From positions 38,351 through 62,684 of the forward strand of contig DDCX01000030.1 of the NCBI GenBank assembly GCA_002336475.1: DNA of 24,334 nt, read 5' to 3'. Source of the stretch: Flavobacteriales bacterium UBA1995 (GTDB taxonomy: Bacteria > Bacteroidota > Bacteroidia > Flavobacteriales_D > Sanyastnellaceae). How positions within the stretch are numbered: position 1 is the first letter of the stretch; each line of letters begins with the position of its first letter. The notes beneath the pieces were generated by a model, which had not been told where the DNA came from, did not search any database, and saw only the letters and a list, made by a program, of their open reading frames with translations. Made by a program: the position numbers and the translations under genes. Positions 22,895-24,334 of this stretch are shown piece by piece.

Positions 22895-23740
22895 TTACGG
22901 GCCCTGTAGTTCAGTCTGTTGGACCTCGCCAATGACGTGCAAATCCCGCTGCGGGAAGGGTATTTGAATTCCGTTGGCGCGGAACTTCGTGTCGATAGAA
23001 GTGCGGATCTGACTTTGAATCGCCATGATCTTCCAAGGTTGATCCATCCACCCCCTCACTGAGAAGTCCAGAGAAGAGTCGCCGAAATCCTGAAAGAAGA
23101 CTTGAGGTGCCGGCTGCTCCAAAATCTCAGACTGTTCCGCCATGGCCTCCAGCAACAATTGCTCCACAAGGCGGACTTCGCTGCCATAAGCGACACCCAC
23201 GTCGATTTTGATCCGGGTCGCCTTTCCGCCTTGGCTAAAGTTGAGCACGGCGTCTCCCGCCACCTTGGAATTGGGCAACACCAGCAACTCGCCATCCACC
23301 GACACCACGCGGGTCGAACGCAGATCAATGCGTTCCACCCTGACCATCCGGCCATCCACTTGGAGGATGTTGCCCACGGAAACTCCGCCTTCAAACAGCA
23401 AGACAAAACCACAGACCACGTCATTGAAGAAGCCCTGGAGTCCGATGCCCACGCCGACCAACAAGGCCGCAGAGCCCGCCCAAACTGCCGTTAGATTCAG
23501 ACCCAATACCGAGAGCACAAAGAGCGTGGCAAAGGTCCACACGACCGAAGACACCATGCGGTGTACAATGAACCGCTTGCCCTCATCCAAGGTCGAAAAC
23601 CGCTCGGCGCGGCGCAATGCACGGCGCAAGATGCCAAGGACCACCCTGGACAGGAGAATCACTCCTACCACCTCGACCAGGTCCAGCACGGTGAACACGT
23701 GGTGTCCGAGTTCAAACGACGTCGTCAGTATTTCATTCAC
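22895..23740 (-). CDS. Small-conductance mechanosensitive channel (MscS family)
   Basis: This 281-aa protein has three N-terminal membrane segments (about 17-40, 62-85, 88-120). The third is the pore helix WAGSAALLVGVGIGLQGFFNDVVCG, with the Gly/Ala-rich packing of MscS TM3. It is followed by the beta-domain (VSVGNILQVDGRMVRVERIDLRSTRVVSVDGELLVLPNS) and the C-terminal alpha/beta domain ending IQIPFPQRDLHV, a family hallmark. It opens under membrane tension to release solutes on hypo-osmotic shock. It is probably the first gene of the mscS-purT unit. An approximate palindrome sits just upstream of the start codon. Confidence 0.93.
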   Translation of the reverse strand: MNEILTTSFELGHHVFTVLDLVEVVGVILLSRVVLGILRRALRRAERFSTLDEGKRFIVHRMVSSVVWTFATLFVLSVLGLNLTAVWAGSAALLVGVGIGLQGFFNDVVCGFVLLFEGGVSVGNILQVDGRMVRVERIDLRSTRVVSVDGELLVLPNSKVAGDAVLNFSQGGKATRIKIDVGVAYGSEVRLVEQLLLEAMAEQSEILEQPAPQVFFQDFGDSSLDFSVRGWMDQPWKIMAIQSQIRTSIDTKFRANGIQIPFPQRDLHVIGEVQQTELQGP

Positions 23741-23912
23741 GTGACCCGAATTTCGGTCATGTCCGCCGCTCCCCCAAGGTGATGCTCAATTCCAGGAGGG
23801 TTTTCGCAAACAGGTTGGGAAGTCAGGTGCAGATGTGCGTTCAATGTGCCATCAAAGACCCGGATTCAGTATCCTGCGGACAATGATGACCTTGAATCCC
23901 CGCTGGACCCGC

Positions 23913-23939
23913 TTGACTTTATTTTCTCCTTTTTATTTG
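23913..23939 (+). promoter_or_regulatory. Possible promoter of the esterase gene
   Basis: TTG (23913-23915) and TTTATTTG (23932-23939, seven of eight to TAnnTTTG) are 16 bases apart. The ATG at 23945 is only five bases after the box, so transcription from here would give a nearly leaderless mRNA. This is a weak call. Confidence 0.25.
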
Positions 23940-23944
23940 CTCCC

Positions 23945-24334
23945 ATGTCAAGAAGCTTTTCCATTTCTGCCTTGTCCGTCCTCATGATTCATTGGGGAAC
24001 CGTGTGTGCCCAATTGTCCACCCAAAACTTGGACGTGAATGGCACTGCCAGAACCTACCTCGAATACCTACCTGCAGGCTACGACGCCGCCACAAGCCTG
24101 CCCTTGGTCCTGAGTTTTCATGGAGGCGGAGGCAATGCGCAGGATCAACTGAACATCGCGGACCTGCGCAACCGCGCAGATGAAGATGGATTCGTGCTGG
24201 TCTATCCCAGCGCCATCCCCGACCCCAATGACGGCGGAGGCACCAATTGGCAAGTGGTGGTGTCTGGGACGCTTCCTTTCACGGAACCCAATCCACACAG
24301 CGACATCGATTTCATTGAAGCTTTGATTGACGAA
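23945..24334 (+). CDS. Secreted PHB-depolymerase/feruloyl-esterase-like alpha/beta hydrolase, partial (runs off right edge)
   Basis: 130 codons are visible. A signal peptide (about 1-22, ending TVCAQ) leads into NLDVNGTARTYLEYLPAGYDAATSLPLVLSFHGGGGN, the opening of the LpqC/PHB-depolymerase esterase family. The HGGGG oxyanion-hole motif is at 59-63, and YPSAIPDPNDGGGTNWQ (88-103) and the SDIDFIEALIDE helix (119-130) are also typical. The catalytic Ser (GxSxG), Asp and His lie beyond the window, and any T9SS sorting domain would be there too. The family cleaves short-chain polyester or acyl/feruloyl ester bonds outside the cell. The gene diverges from mscS over a gap of about 200 bases that holds no other gene I can see. 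Confidence 0.85.
   Translation, partial: MSRSFSISALSVLMIHWGTVCAQLSTQNLDVNGTARTYLEYLPAGYDAATSLPLVLSFHGGGGNAQDQLNIADLRNRADEDGFVLVYPSAIPDPNDGGGTNWQVVVSGTLPFTEPNPHSDIDFIEALIDE

Noticed and set aside
23743..23758. An imperfect palindrome (CCGAA-T-TTCGG core) just upstream of mscS.
   Set aside because: It is short and imperfect; chance is as likely as function.

Overview
The window reads as chromosomal DNA of a GC-rich, free-living, probably marine member of the Bacteroidota (Flavobacteriales-like). Four exported proteins end in a Por/type IX secretion (T9SS) C-terminal sorting domain with the x-YPNP or x-FPNP signature. There is also a TonB-dependent receptor with a CarboxypepD_reg-like N-terminal domain and a DUF6090 protein, and one good promoter carries the Bacteroidota -7 box TAnnTTTG. 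No rRNA, tRNA, CRISPR array, transposase or phage gene is visible. The exact taxon cannot be fixed from the sequence.

Layout. 1-359 (-) is the start of a sensor histidine kinase that runs off the left edge. 578-1432 (+) is a YjjU-like patatin phospholipase with altered active-site motifs. 1532-8897 (+) is a tight four-gene operon: a lamin-tail-domain (LTD) T9SS protein, a TonB-dependent receptor, a large T9SS protein with an OB-like region, an FN3 region and two phospholipase-D/nuclease HKD halves, and a lipoprotein with a sialidase-like beta-propeller. Its promoter has a 7-bp inverted repeat bracketing the -7 box. 8920-10656 (-) is an M43 metalloprotease with three Cys-rich repeats. 10869-12827 (+) is a four-domain fasciclin (FAS1) protein with a strong terminator after it. 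12902-16157 (-) holds a Wzx-like flippase, a GT4 glycosyltransferase and cysQ. A 96-aa protein of unknown function (-) and a cupin (+) diverge around a perfect 15-bp palindrome. 17150-18862 (-) is an exported protein with C-terminal leucine-rich repeats. 18938-19099 (+) is a 53-aa membrane protein downstream of a perfect 14-bp palindrome, followed by a Wzy/WaaL-like O-antigen ligase/polymerase (+). 20864-23740 (-) is MscS, purT and a DUF6090 protein in one direction. 23945-24334 (+) is the start of an exported PHB-depolymerase/feruloyl-esterase-like protein that runs off the right edge.

How the genes may work together. Most of the window concerns the cell surface: secreted enzymes and adhesins routed through T9SS, plus surface-polysaccharide export and ligation (T9SS cargo is attached to a surface lipopolysaccharide in studied species). 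The most interesting unit is the 1532-8897 operon. LTD and OB-fold modules often accompany extracellular nucleases, and the dual-HKD enzyme cleaves phosphodiesters. The set, with its own TonB receptor but no SusD, could be an uptake system for extracellular nucleic acid or another phosphodiester. That substrate is an inference. The other housekeeping genes (cysQ, purT, mscS) are ordinary.
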